DNA of 64,000 nt from Mactromeris polynyma (Eukaryota; Mollusca; Bivalvia; Venerida; Mactridae), in assembly GCA_032209605.1 (NCBI GenBank), contig JASFXZ010000016.1, forward strand, positions 10,478,001-10,542,000, given 5' to 3'. Position numbers and translations under genes: made by a program. The notes under the pieces are model-generated. The model was given only the letters and a program-made list of their open reading frames with translations. It had not been told where the DNA came from and did no database searches. Below, piece by piece: positions 1-11,620 of the stretch. The first letter of the stretch is position 1, and every line of letters begins with the position of its first letter.

Positions 1-430
1 GTACAAAATTCTACTTTAGCACTATCGCGAGTCTGTTAATGCATGTAACTAAACTAACACGTATTTCAATATTGATAGCTAAAAGACACTGAATCGTCTT
101 CAACATTGAGCAGTCCGGATATTACTGATGTTTCATGTACTAATGCCAAACTAATCACGGTAATTTCGACGTTTGTGTACTTTTGTTTGCGAAGAAACTT
201 ACAATGTAATTAATTTCAGTGATTGTATGACATAGAGCGGTATCGTTTTGTTGTTGAATTTATTGAGTTTAGACATTATAATAATTTAACAAGTTATATT
301 TGAAATCTTAGCAGGTACTTGCGGGTTTGCTTCGTCATATAGAGCTGGTAGTTGATCTTTGAATATTCATATTCAATAAACAAATATTTAAGATTTTCAA
401 ACCCCTTGCTCCACTTGTATCCACTTTAAC
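1..430. repeat. Copy A of a diverged segmental duplication
   Basis: This non-coding stretch is collinear, in the same orientation, with 10176-10860. Matching blocks include 97-125 with 10270-10298, a block around 188-201 with one around 10496-10509, and 238-253 with 10566-10581. Copy A lacks several segments present in copy B. It leads directly into the 54-bp minisatellite. The copy may extend beyond the left edge of the window. No gene is visible. Confidence 0.7.
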
Positions 431-1609
431 TAGTGGATTAGCCCTTTCAAATAATACTGTCGTGTTTGACTTACACAGTATAAATGTTGGATTAGCCCTA
501 TTAAATAGAACTGTCGTGTTGGACTTACACAGTATAAATGTTGGATTAGCCCTATTAAATTGAACTGTCGTGTTTGACTTACACAGTATAAATGTTGGAT
601 TAGCCCTTTTAAATAGAACTGTCGTGTTGGACTTACACAGTATAAATGTTGGATTAGCCCTATTAAATTGGACTTACACAGTATGAATGTTGAATTAGCC
701 CTATAAAAGAGTACCGTCATGTTGGACTTACACAGTATCAATGTTGGATTAGCCCTATAAAATAGTACTGTCGTGTTGGACTTACACAGTATCAATGTTG
801 GATTAGCCCTATAAAATGATAATGTCATGTTGAACTTACACAGTATCAATGTTGAATTAGCCCTATAAAATGATACTGTCGTGTTGGACTTACACAGTAT
901 CAATGTTGGATTAGCCCTATAAAATAGTACTGTCGTGTTAGACTTACACAGTATCAATGTTGGATTAGCCCTATAAAATGATAATGTCATGTTGGACTTA
1001 CACAGTATCAATGTTGGATTAGCCCTATAAAATGATACTGTCGTGTTGGACTTACACAGTATCAATGTTGGATTAGCCCTATAAAATAGTACTGTCATGT
1101 TGGACTTACACAGTATCAATGTTGGATTAGCCCTATAAAATGATACTGTCGTGTTGGACTTACACAGTATCAATGTTTGATTAGCCCTATAAAATAGTAC
1201 TGTCGTGTTGGACTTACACAGTATCAATGTTGGGTTAGACCTATAAAATAGTACTGTCGTGTTGGACTTACACAGTATCAATGTTGGATTAGCCCTATAA
1301 AATAGTACTGTCGTGTTGGACTTACACAGTATCAATGTTGGATTAGCCCTATAAAATAGTACTGTCATGTTGGACTTACACAGTATCAATGTTGGATTAG
1401 CCCTATAAAATAGTACTGTCGTGTTGGACTTACACAGTATCAATGTTGGATTAGCCCTATTAAATAGTACTGTCGTGTTGGACTTACACAGTATCAATGT
1501 TGGATTAGCCCTATAAAATAGTACTGTCGTGTTGGACTTACACAGTATCAATGTTGGATTAGCCCTATTAAATAGTACTGTCATGTTGGACTTACACAGT
1601 ATTAATATT
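431..1609. repeat. 54-bp minisatellite, about 22 copies
   Basis: A tandem array with a 54-bp unit that contains TTGGATTAGCCCTA and GGACTTACACAGTAT. One unit near 660-690 is internally truncated. The left units carry TATAAAT and the later units TATCAAT, so variants are spatially clustered. Because 54 is divisible by three, the minus strand is open for 415 codons with an 18-residue repeat; I regard this as an artefact of the period, since there are no start context, splice or domain features. Confidence 0.95.
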
Positions 1610-1981
1610 TTTGTTTTTTCCCCCTCTATTCTTCTCTTTTTGACAGGTACATAAATAATCATGTACAATTGAATCATTTAACATTATACACAGAATATTA
1701 ATAACATATTATAGTGATACAAGTTTCTTATTGTTAAACGTTAGTGCTTTTTCTTAGTACCTATAAGCAAGCGGATTCATGCAACTTAGAGTTTTGAAAA
1801 AAAACTATAAAAAAAGATGAATAAAAAGGCACAATGTCACAATTGGAGTAGTATATTTTTTGTTGAATTACTACCAGTCTTAGGTTCACACTCAGGAATT
1901 CATAATTTACTTACAAAAGGCGGGGGGGGGGGCAGTTTTGGGCAGACTAGGTCTCTGTATATAGCTGTAGAATATTAATCT
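1610..1981. other. Intergenic stretch with a G homopolymer
   Basis: AT-rich sequence with no recognised gene. It contains a pyrimidine-rich run at about 1613-1640 and a run of about eleven G residues at about 1922-1932, just beyond the 3' side of the LINE. I see no poly-T tract that would mark the LINE 3' tail. Confidence 0.5.
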
Positions 1982-3094
1982 TTAGTTTGTCATCAACGGT
2001 GAATATTTTCTCCATTCATTGTCAAATTTAAGCATTTTGTTATCTTTTTTTTGCAATATTATTATGCAGTCTTTAGGCAGTATGTTAACTTGATTTTTAA
2101 ATGAATTAATAGTTGGAGCTACATTTTGTAACTTGCAGTGGTATAAGTTATATTTGGCCAAGATAATTATATTCATTGTTGCCATGTCAAATTTTTCATT
2201 ACCTAAAATAATATCTGTAATTGTCCATTTCGGAGTAGTCTCGGGGCATTTCAGGTTGATCCATATTTTGACGTCCTCCCAGTAAGAGAAAGAATATTGA
2301 CACTCCAAGAGGAGATGTTTCATAGTTTCACTTTGTCTGTTGCAAAACGAACATAAATTGACAGTTTTAATTCCCATTTTGTGTAATAAGTGATTAGTTC
2401 CAAGAATTATGTGGTTAATTTTAAACTGGAACCATTGTAGTCTTGATTTTTTTGTTTCTGTAAATGGTGATCTGTATGTATATTTCCAGTTGAAGCCAAC
2501 ATTTAAGTTTAATTCATCGTTCCATTTTATTCTAGCATTGGGAACAGTATTAGCTTTGTTTAAAAAATCATAAATGTATCTGCAACCTTTACTTTGATTT
2601 GTGATGATTTCCTTACTAAATGGCTGCAACGGACTTTCTTCTTTTATTCCTAAGTGGGGAAAAGACATAAGAGCTAAGAACCTTCTGATAGACCCTATGA
2701 TGTTTTGGTATTGTAGAAAATTTGTATTGATATTGTATTTATTAAAAAAATCGTTAAATGAGAGCAAATTTCCATTTCCGTCTAAGAAGTCATTGTCTAA
2801 AATCACACCCGCATTAACAAATCTGGTGTAGCAAACACTGCTTCCACCAACTTTAAACATGGAATTATGCCATACAGGCAGTGAGCAAAAATCACTCCAT
2901 TTTTGTGGATATTGCCTCATAAGGATTAAAAGACATTCAAGAACATTTTTCCAAAATTGGTTTCTTATAGTAGGGATTTTGGTTTTCAAGAAATCGTCAC
3001 CAAATTTACTAAACTTTGTAAGAAAAGGATACATACTTGAAACTAAATTGAAGTATTTTGTATTATAGGACAGTAATTTCCTGACCCAAGTCAT
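1982..3094 (-). pseudogene. LINE ORF2 C-terminal region with zf-RVT zinc knuckle
   Basis: An open frame of 370 codons, the longest intact piece of the LINE. Near residues 230-275 it carries RLQWFQFKINH and then CSFCNRQSETMKHLLLEC, which is the C-x2-C...H-x4-C knuckle of the zf-RVT family found at the C-terminus of many L1/Tx1-like ORF2 proteins. It lies directly downstream of the RT pieces on the same strand. Its initial Met is not a real start, because homology should continue upstream through 3100-3370. The frame ends in a normal stop at 1982, which is likely the original end of ORF2. Confidence 0.8.
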
Positions 3095-3375
3095 TTTAAG
3101 GAAGTCGTAAATAAATCCATATTGACCATTCTAATTCCACCACACTCCTAAGTTTGAGTAATAATATTTCGTTTTACTTTATCCGGTCCAGAATTCCAAA
3201 GAAATTTAAAAAAGGAGTTTTGTATGGATTTAATGATAGTAGCATTTGGGTTCGGTAGACTTAATATGAGGTGATTTATTTTTGATAGTGCTAATGTTTT
3301 GATGACAACCTTTTTTCCAATGGGAGAAATTATTCTTTTTGACCAATGAGTGAATAGTGATTTGTTTCCTCCGGT

Positions 3376-4848
3376 TTATGAATTATAATTCGCATCTAGT
3401 ATATAAAGTAAATTGGTGGTAAAATTAACTCCAAGAAGCTTAAAACATTCAGATGCCCATGAAAGATCATATTCTGGACAAAATCTAAGATTACATCCTT
3501 TCATGTATCCTATCCATATTACTTTTGTTTTTTCTGTATTGATGTTTAGGCCTGAAAGTTTAGCATACAATTCTAAAGTTTGCATGTTATTTTGAAGAGA
3601 TTTTTCAGTTTCATGATAGTGGTATCATCTGCATATTGAGATAGAAGAAATTGTATATTATTCAACATAATTCCTTTGATATTAATGTTATTCTTCATAA
3701 GAAGTGCAAGAATTTCTGCACACAAAATGAAATTGTAAGGGGGTAGGGAATCACCTTGGCGGCAGCCTCGTTCAATATTAAACCTGTCGGATAGATGTCC
3801 ATTATAGTAATACATGATTGGATGTTCGTATAAAATAGTTTTACCCATTTTGTGAAGTTTTCTGCTAGATTAAAAATTCAAAAACTTTGTACATGAAAGA
3901 CCATGAAACTGAGTCAAAAGCTGTTGCAAAATCAATTAACAGAAGCATTCCTGGTATATTTTGTTCTTCCGTATAGTTCATAATGTCATAAACTATGTCA
4001 TATCACCTATGTATCTTCTTGATAAAAAACCGGTTTGATCTTCACTGATCAATTTAGTCAAAACTGTTTTAAGACGTTGGGCAATACATGCTGAAGCTAT
4101 TTTGTAAGAGACATTAAGCAAAGAAATAGGTCGCCAGTTTTTTATGTAGTGCTTGTCTTTTTCGCCTTTAGGTATACAAGTTATAACCCCCTGTTTAAGA
4201 GTATAAGATAATTCACCTGTGTCAAAGGCATAATTAATTGATCTCATGAGAAAATGACCTAAATCATTCCAAAAGAATTTAAAGAAGGCTGCTGTAAAAC
4301 CACTACTGCCTGGTGAAGAATCATTTGACATATGTTTGAGACTTGAGAGCATTTCACTGTAGGATAAATTATTTCCTAAGGTTTGTCTTTCATCTTCACT
4401 CAGTTTTGGGATTTCAGTATTACATTGTATTGAATACATTTTTGGGATCTAAGTTTTCCATGTCTCTAAAAGAATATATTTTTTTATAGTGATTAACAAC
4501 TTCGCTCAATATATCTTGTTGGTTTGTAAGTAATGTACATGAAGAATAGTATAAAGAATTCATTAGTTTGGAAATATAGTTTCTGTTTTCTAAATTACAA
4601 AAATATTTAGATGTTTTTTCTGAAACCCATTTTGCTCTGGATCTAATAAAAACACCCTGCATCTTCTTATTTCTAATTTCATACAATTCTTGTTTTGTGG
4701 TTTCTAACAGATGATAATCAATATTTATTTGTTTTTCAAGAGAGCTTATTTGAGCTATCAAATTATCTTGCCTTTTGTCTTCTTGTTTTTTTTGTATGAT
4801 GAGTACCATATAGTTTTTCCTCGCCATCATCATTGTCTCAAAAAACAA
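3376..4848 (-). pseudogene. LINE reverse transcriptase domain, frameshifted
   Basis: Several minus-strand frames together give a complete RT. The linker has RSRAKWVSEKTSKYF (frame 4848-4420). RT blocks with SPGSSGFTAAFFK and NWRPISLLNVSYK lie in frame 4439-3993. LIDFATAFDSVSW, which carries the first catalytic aspartate, lies in the gap 3990-3850. RGCRQGDSLPPY and the YADD catalytic box lie in frame 3848-3573. The thumb-like block with LSGLNINTEKTK and FKLLGVNF lies in frame 3585-3376. All catalytic residues are still visible, but frame breaks near 4430, 3990 and 3850 prevent a continuous product. Confidence 0.9.
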
Positions 4849-4947
4849 TTTGTGATCTAAATCGAATTTTATTAATTCGTTTCTGTTTTCTTATGGTTCT
4901 GTATCGTTAAATTTCCAGTATGAATGACCTTTTAATAATAATTTAAT

Positions 4948-5000
4948 AATTCAATTTGGTAAATATATAAAAGGCTTTTATATATTTACCAAATTGAATT
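4948..5000. repeat. Perfect 26-bp palindrome inside the LINE
   Basis: The left arm 4948-4973 and right arm 4975-5000 are exact reverse complements with a single base between them (4974). It lies between the endonuclease and the pre-RT linker, where the LINE reading frame is otherwise preserved on both sides (GYRTDNS before, GHSYWKFND after). It therefore looks like a local inverted duplication within the dead element. Confidence 0.9.
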
Positions 5001-5014
5001 CATAATAAAATTAG

Positions 5015-5705
5015 TGAATTATCAGTTCTGTAGCCTGTCTCAATTTCAGAGTTACTCAGTTCTGTAAACAGATTATTCGAGATTAAGAAAAAGTTCAGTC
5101 TAGCCTTTTTGATAGGATTTTTGTTTAAACCAGGTATATTGTTTTTCTTCCATATCTTGCTCTCTCCAGCAGTCAATTAAGTTACATTCAACAATCATTT
5201 CAATGACTTTTTCTTGTGCCTTTGGATTGTTAATATTCATATAATTAAAACAGTCGCTACTTTGATCTAGGATTAAATTAAAGTCACCTACTACAATGCA
5301 TGGAGTATCAGCAGATATAATTTTTTCTTTAATAGTTTTATAGAAATCAGGATCATCTTTATTAGGGCCATATAGGCAAATTAATGTGATGTCCTTATTG
5401 ACAATGTTTGCCTGTAAAATAAGTAAATTACAATTTTGGTCTGTGTTACAACTTATGAGTTTAAAATTAAAGTTATTGTTTATAAATATAGCTACGCCTC
5501 TAGACTGGCTACTATAGTTACTAAAGAAAGATTCATATCCCCATTGAGAACGTATATATTTTATTTTTTTATTGGTAAAATGAGTGTCTTGATAAAAATA
5601 GATATTATGTTGCTTACTTTTCAGGTAATTAAGGACATCTTTCCTTTTTCGACTATTCCCTAGCCCCTGCACATTCATTGAAACAAAGGTTACATTTTCA
5701 GTCAT
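5015..5705 (-). pseudogene. LINE endonuclease domain (EEP/APE type), broken
   Basis: The frame from 5705 to 5100 gives 201 residues starting MTENVTFVSMNVQGLGNSRK, with the MNVQGL start and the QDTHF motif typical of LINE APE-like endonucleases, then VGDFNLILD further on. After a stop near 5100 the homology continues in another frame with NFFLIS and GYRTDNS. In active relatives that last motif is SDH, with an essential histidine; here it reads TDN, so the catalytic histidine appears to have been replaced by asparagine. The known role of the domain is nicking the genomic target for target-primed reverse transcription. This copy is inactivated by the stop and the missing histidine. Confidence 0.85.
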
Positions 5706-7310
5706 TCATAATTGCAAAGTTTCATTTCTATTATCATGGCAATGAAGTAAAATAACTATGAATATAATTTATAACAATTCAGTCCATTGAGACCTAATCT
5801 TAAATCCACTATTTATGAGCTGAGTATTTTAACTGTGAAGTGTTGATGTTGCCTTTGACTTTTCATGTTGATATTCATGTTTTTTTGTTTGTATCGTCTT
5901 TCCCCTGTTTAAGGGTTTTGTAATTCCAGAATTTCATGCTATTAAATACCTAACAATCTGTGTGGGAAGCGTCCTGATTTGTGCATGTAGCTTTTCTTGT
6001 TTTTGTTTACCCTCTTTTACTTTAACATTGTGTTTAATACTTCCTCAAGCCTTTATGGTCCCTTGGGTACGTATTGGCGAACGCTGCAATACAAGAAGTG
6101 CTGTAAATATTTCTGAACTATGCTATAGAAATAATGTGGGCTGCGTGACAAGACAAACATATCTCTGACTCGGTTACATGTATATCTCCTCTAATTACAG
6201 CATTACCCTTGGACCAGACAGGCAGTCCTAATCAAATTCATTATGCCAAGGCTATGCGAGTATGGTAGATGCGTTTTTGTCAAAGTAAACAAAACAAGAG
6301 GATAAGTTTCAATAGATTCGACATTCAAATATATTACATGAAGCAGACACGTAAAGAAGGATATTAAGAAAACATTCTGCACTTAATCTTGATGGATGTA
6401 TTTATACACTTGAAAGAGTATTGGCTTATATTTTCAGACCAATTTTATATGACAAAGCGTTTCTTTGCATGCATTGGGTAATTATGATACCGCATTGTGC
6501 TTTTAATACTAGTCGTCATAACACAATACTTAAACCATTCCGTTTTATATAACTGACGTTTATTGAATTAAAAGTCATATTATAATCGCTTTAAGTACAC
6601 ATTAGTTTCTTCTGGTCCATCAAGACTTTAAAGCTGAAATTAACTGTATGGTATGACTTTTAACAGAATACGTTATTATTCGCCGCGTCGCCACCTGGGT
6701 TTGGTAAATAACATAGTACCCTTGCCATTTGGAGAAAGTTTTTTCATCAGTCAAAACGACTGAGTATCAAAGAAAGTCTAGAATGTCAATTCACACTCAA
6801 CCAACCAGAAACGTAGATGATGTAATATTCTAAAATGGAATTGCATTGCTATTGTAGCCATCTCTCGACATCGTAATTGGATATATTCTATCGTATTTAT
6901 GTAATTAAACAATTGAATTAGTCACATGAATGAGATTTTCGGTCTGTTAAAATGTGCTATTCAGAACGAAATATAATGCTTGTAGGAGACTCCGGTGACA
7001 ACATTTGAAAATTATTTGATGGTCGTAAAACAATTCGATAAACCTCAATCATTTTATTCACTAGTAGTTCTGAATAAAGAAATACTTAAATAGAAATTTC
7101 GATTGTTCTTTTCAAATCAGCCTCCTTATGTCTGTATTTTGTAAACAAATAATGGTACTTTACTTTATACAATCAATACAATATACATTAAACTCGTCGA
7201 AAACATTTGTTTCGACAATGCGCATATACTGTAAAATACTTTTTATACGAATGCCTTCACCTGTTGCAAAGCATTAAATGTTTAAGAAAATGCAACTACA
7301 AGACATAAAT
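5706..7310. other. No recognisable gene
   Basis: This is where the LINE 5' end and ORF1 would be expected, but I recognise no ORF1-like coiled coil or zinc-finger protein. The remainder is AT-rich and has only short, codon-poor ORFs (for example 68 codons at 5962-6168). I see no transposon termini. Confidence 0.4.
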
Positions 7311-9195
7311 AACAACAACAATTACCACAGCAGCATCAATGATAGAAAACATATAATAAGGGAGCTTTTATGACACAGAAATAATACCAACAATTACCAC
7401 AGCAGCATCAGGGACAGAACAAATATAATAAGGGAGCTTTTATAACACAGAAATAATACCAACAATTACCACAGCAGCATCAGGGACAGAACAAATATAA
7501 TAAGGGAGCTTTTATAACACAGAAATAATAACAACAATTACCACAGCAGCATCAGGGACAGAACAAATATAATAAGGGAGCTTTTATAACACAGAAATAA
7601 CAACAACAATTACCACAGCAGCATCAGTGATAGAACAAATATAATAAGGGAGCTTTTATAACACAGAAATAACAACAACAATTACCACAGCAGCATCAGG
7701 GACAGAACAAATATAATAAGGGAGCTTTTATAACACAGAAATAACCACAACAATTACCACAGCAGCATCAGTGATAGAAAACATATAATAAGGGAGCTTT
7801 TATAACACAGAAATAATACCAACAATTACCACAGCAGCATCAGGGACAGAACACATATTATAAGGGAGCTTTTATAACACAGAAATAATACCAACAATTA
7901 CCACAGCAGCATCAGTGACAGAACACATATAATAAGGGAGCTTTTATAACACAGAAATAACAACAACAATTACCACAGCAGCATCAGGGACAGAACAAAT
8001 ATAATAAGGGAGCTTTTATAACACAGAAATAATACCAACAATTACCACAGCAGCATCAGGGACAGAACAAATATAATAAGGGAGCTTTTATAACACAGAA
8101 ATAACAACAACAATTACCACAGCAGCATCAGTGATAGAAAACATATAATAAGGGAGCTTTTATAACACAGAAATAATACCAACAATTACCACAGCAGCAT
8201 CAGGGACAGAACAAATATAATAAGGGAGCTTTTATAACACAGAAATAACAACAACAATTACCACAGCAGCATCAGGGACAGAACAAATATAATAAGGGAG
8301 CTTTTATAACACAGAAATAATACCAACAATTACCACAGCAGCATCAGGGACAGAACAAATATAACAAGGGAGCTTTTATAACACAGAAATAACAACAACA
8401 ATTACCACAGCAGCATCAGGGACAGAACAAATATAATAAGGGAGCTATTATAACACAGAAATAACAACAACAATTACCACAGCAGCATCAGGGACAGAAC
8501 AAATATAACAAGGGAGCTTTTATAACACAGAAATAATACCAACAATTACCACAGCAGCATCAGTGATAGAAAACATATAATAAGGGAGCTTTTATAACAC
8601 AGAAATAATACCAACAATTACCACAGCAGCATCAGTGACAGAACAAATATAATAAGGGAGCTTTTATAACACAGAAATAACCACAACAATTACCACAGCA
8701 GCATCAGGGACAGAACAAATATAATAAGGGAGCTTTTATAACACAGAAATAATACCAACAATTACCACAGCAGCATCAGTGACAGAACAAATATAATAAG
8801 GGAGCTTTTATAACACAGAAATAACAACAACAATTACCACAGCAGCATCAGGGACAGAACAAATATAACAAGGGAGCTTTTATAACACAGAAATAATAAC
8901 AACAATTACCACAGCAGCATCAGGGACAGAACCAATATAATAAGGGAGCTTTTATAACACAGAAATAACAACAACAATTACCACAGCAGCATCAGGGACA
9001 GAACAAATATAACAAGGGAGCTTTTATAACACAGAAATAACAACAACAATTACCACAGCAGCATCAGGGACAGAACAAATATAATAAGGGAGCTTTTATA
9101 ACACAGAAATAACAACAACAATTACCACAGCAGCATCAGGGACAGAACAAATATAACAAGGGAGCTTTTATAACACAGAAATAACAACAACAATA
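7311..9195. repeat. 72-bp minisatellite, about 26 copies
   Basis: A tandem array whose unit contains TTACCACAGCAGCATCAG and AATAAGGGAGCTTTTATAAC. The period is 72 bp wherever I measured it (7396, 7468, 7540, 7612, 7684). Units alternate between AATAATACCAACAA, AATAACAACAACAA and related joints, and between GGGACAGAACAAA and GTGATAGAAAACA, so the array contains several variant types in mixed order. It ends at the target duplication of the hAT element. Confidence 0.95.
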
Positions 9196-9203
9196 TACCT
9201 TAT
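9196..9203. repeat. 8-bp target-site duplication, left copy
   Basis: TACCTTAT at 9196-9203 is repeated exactly at 10076-10083, flanking the hAT termini. Eight-base duplications are diagnostic of hAT insertions. Confidence 0.9.
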
Positions 9204-9800
9204 TAGAGCTGTAACGATACACTTCTTCTGCGATACGATACGCGATACCAAGGGACGATACGATCTTTTTCGATATGATACGATAGGCCTACAGTTAATA
9301 AACAACAAAAGATGTAATCAAGTAAATATATTGAAAACAAAAGAACATAAAAACATTTGAATTTGTAAGAAACAGTTTCAGAAAAATGAGGTCTGCTTGG
9401 AATGTTGTATCTAGGTTCTGCTACGTGCATAAGGTGTTGAAACCCAAAGTTTTCAACCACACAGTATGGTCTCATATCAAATGCAATGAAATAACCAATT
9501 GCAGTTGTCAAGGCTTTAGACTTTGGATGTGTTGGACTTAATACAGGATGGCGAAAACTTTCACATATTTTAGGTTGTCCATCACTGTTTCGCTTCGTAA
9601 GAATACGTACCCCTCTCTACTGTTGACGTAGTGGACCTACGACGTTTTTCTTCGTACGAAATCGAATGATGTCATTTTAAGTGAGATGCCATGTTTGATG
9701 TGTTACCGGCTTTATAACTTACATCTGCGTAGCAAATCTTGCAGGTCGTCCGAATAACACTTTCTTGGCCATATCGAAAGCCAAAATGTTGCTACACAGG
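9203..9800 (-). pseudogene. hAT transposase fragment with BED zinc finger
   Basis: On the minus strand near 9660-9750 a frame reads TCKICYADVSYKAGNTSNMASHLK, then a stop, then HH. This is the C-x2-C...H...H arrangement of a BED finger, including the characteristic TSNM-xx-HL stretch. Further downstream, frame 9511-9203 gives IGYFIAFDMRPYCVVENFGF, then PRYNIPSRPHFSE, which matches the conserved N-terminal part of ZBED/hAT transposases. The RNase-H core and C-terminal dimerisation domain are absent. The stop inside the finger and the deletion make it a dead fragment. Confidence 0.85.
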
Positions 9801-10075
9801 CGATTTAAACTTCGATGGTGGTTTTTTTTAACTTAATGTGCGACTACAACGCGTCTGACTCAGCCGTGTTTGTTGTGCTCACCGACTGCATTTTAAAAGA
9901 GACGTTTTGATTGGCTTATTTAGTCTCATTCAGCCGATCAATGTTTCGCTTTGAAAATGCATGAGTTATACTTAAATACCGTACCGAACCGTACTTTGCT
10001 TCCGTCGTATCGTTAACCGAACCGAGGACAGAAACTGCGGTGAATTGTGGACCGCGATTAATCGTTACAGCTCTA
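9204..10075 (-). mobile_element. hAT transposon remnant (ZBED-like), 872 bp
   Basis: Terminal inverted repeats TAGAGCTGTAACGAT (9204-9218) and its exact complement (10061-10075) are bounded by a perfect 8-bp duplication. Internal minus-strand sequence encodes parts of a BED-finger hAT transposase. The internal length is far below that of an autonomous hAT element, so most of the catalytic domain is deleted. It sits immediately at the right edge of the 72-bp minisatellite. Confidence 0.92.
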
Positions 10076-10083
10076 TACCTTAT
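10076..10083. repeat. 8-bp target-site duplication, right copy
   Basis: TACCTTAT, identical to 9196-9203. Confidence 0.9.
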
Positions 10084-10127
10084 GCACATCAACAACTTCG
10101 ACTAGCAACTTATTCCTTCTTTTTGAA

Positions 10128-10175
10128 AATAGCAACAGCAGCAGCAGGAACAACAACAATACAACAACAACACAA
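10128..10175. repeat. CAA/CAG-rich simple repeat
   Basis: An imperfect trinucleotide tract of CAG then CAA units, ending where copy B of the segmental duplication begins. I see no coding context. Confidence 0.7.
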
Positions 10176-10860
10176 ACTTCTACTTTAGTTGTACTGGAAG
10201 TATGTAACTAAAATAACACGTCTGTCAATATTGGTAAATGAAAACACTTTGCTACAATACTGATAAGAATCTTCAACATTGAGCAATCCGGATATTATTC
10301 AAATTTAAGATTGTTTTGGCCTTGAATAATATGTTTATTAGGCATCAGTCTAAATATTAATTAAAGAGTTTCGCGTACTAATGTCAAACTAATCAATGTA
10401 ACTACTAAATAATGTGGGATTGATTTACAAGAATAAAACAACTCTGAAAAGAACGGCGTGAGGTATTTGCTTTTGTGTCATTTCGACTTGTATGCTTGCG
10501 AAGAAACTTGAATTGTTATCGAGATAACATACAATGTAAAAGTTTCAGTGATCGAATAACATAAAGCGGTATCATTTTGTTGCCACCCTATCATGCCAAC
10601 TAAATTGTTGCAGACGTTATTGGTGCGTTAGCGCATTGTAATTTAAATAGTTGTGTTTGGAATCTTAGCGGATTTGTTTTGTCGTATAGAACAGGTAGTT
10701 GTTCTAAGAATATTAATAACGAATCCCTGCTCCACTTTAACTACTGGATTACCCTATCAAGAAATACATTGATCTTTGTTTTACTTACTATTAATGTAAG
10801 ATTAGACCTAGACCTAGACTTAGATGAAATAGTAATGACGGGGTAAGTTATTAATACCTC
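10176..10860. repeat. Copy B of the segmental duplication, with an unexpanded minisatellite seed
   Basis: Homologous to 1-480 in direct orientation. Near 10733-10860, where copy A has its 54-bp array, copy B has only one or two degenerate units (ACTGGATTACCCTATCAA, TAATGTAAGATTAGACCTA, GAAATAGTAATGACGGGG). The pair therefore shows a minisatellite before and after expansion. Copy B also contains segments missing from A, for example around 10300-10365. Confidence 0.65.
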
Positions 10861-11029
10861 ACTTACGAGTGACTTCTATAAAGTCGCACTAGAGGGTTAG
10901 CCTTATTAAAGATATACATGTATAGTCTCATTTTCTATCAAAATATGCTAAGTAATTATTTTGAGAAAATGGCATATTATTGCCTTCCTAAAAGAAAGTC
11001 TAGTTTACTATAACTACAAAACAAGACAA

Positions 11030-11620
11030 TATACAATAATACAATAAGTTTATTGATGACTTAGGCCTCCGGCCCATAACATAATATATTACAATTTATA
11101 TGTTATGTTTCAATTGTGCGTACACAGGTAAGTAGTGTGACAAGAACAAAGGTTGTAAATGCAATGTGTATAACATTATTGTACAATTGCAATGTACATA
11201 TAAACATTTTGATAACATAAACATAATGACAGTCCTTATAGTATGAGCTTTACAATCGTATCTACTACAGGTAAGTATAGTAGAGACAAAACAGTTTTAA
11301 TTATAATTGCAGTATCATCTTTTTACGCAATGAAGCAAAGTGAATATAAAAAGCCACATTTTTAATAAGACTCTCATTTCTGCTTGATAGCAATATATGT
11401 AGCTTATGACATGACGTATTAACAAAACGCGAGTCCGATTCATGTATTTCATATGCTAGTGCTATGTCGGCGCCTATGTCAGGAAAGAAAATGCCTGTAT
11501 CAGACTCGTGTATTTGTGGTTTGGAAAACATGCAAGAAAAGAGATATGCACTGTTGTTGAGTACATCTGTATGAAGGCACTTACAACTAATATTCTCATA
11601 TTTACGACTAAGCATGTCTT
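11030..11620 (-). mobile_element. 5'-truncated CR1/L2-like non-LTR tail (candidate)
   Basis: The minus-strand frame 11615-11301 ends with HKLHILLSSRNESLIKNVAF, then a hydrophobic YIHFASLRKK. This resembles the short C-terminal block of CR1/L2-type reverse transcriptases. About 200 bp further 3', the minus strand has a GGGCCGGAGGCCTAAGTCAT block, then AATAAA (near 11045-11055), then a short TATTGTATTATTGTATATTG tail at 11025-11045. Microsatellite-like tails of this kind are usual for CR1/L2 elements. No RT catalytic motif remains. Assignment is by resemblance only and may be wrong. Confidence 0.45.

Larger units (their letters stand above)
1982..5705 (-). mobile_element. Decayed L1/Tx1-type LINE (non-LTR retrotransposon), ORF2 region
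   Basis: Reading on the minus strand from 5705 down to 1982, the order is apurinic endonuclease, pre-RT linker, reverse transcriptase, and a C-terminal zinc-knuckle region (zf-RVT type). That is the ORF2 order of L1/Tx1-like LINEs. The reading frame is broken into at least six pieces by shifts and stops, at about 5100, 4900, 4430, 3990, 3850 and 3370-3100. No ORF1 was recognised above 5705, and no target-site duplication or poly-A tail was identified, so the outer limits are approximate. The copy is very unlikely to be active. Confidence 0.9.

Noticed and set aside
430..1677. 415-codon minus-strand ORF
   Set aside because: It is the 54-bp minisatellite read in phase. A truncated unit and varied substitutions show no protein constraint.
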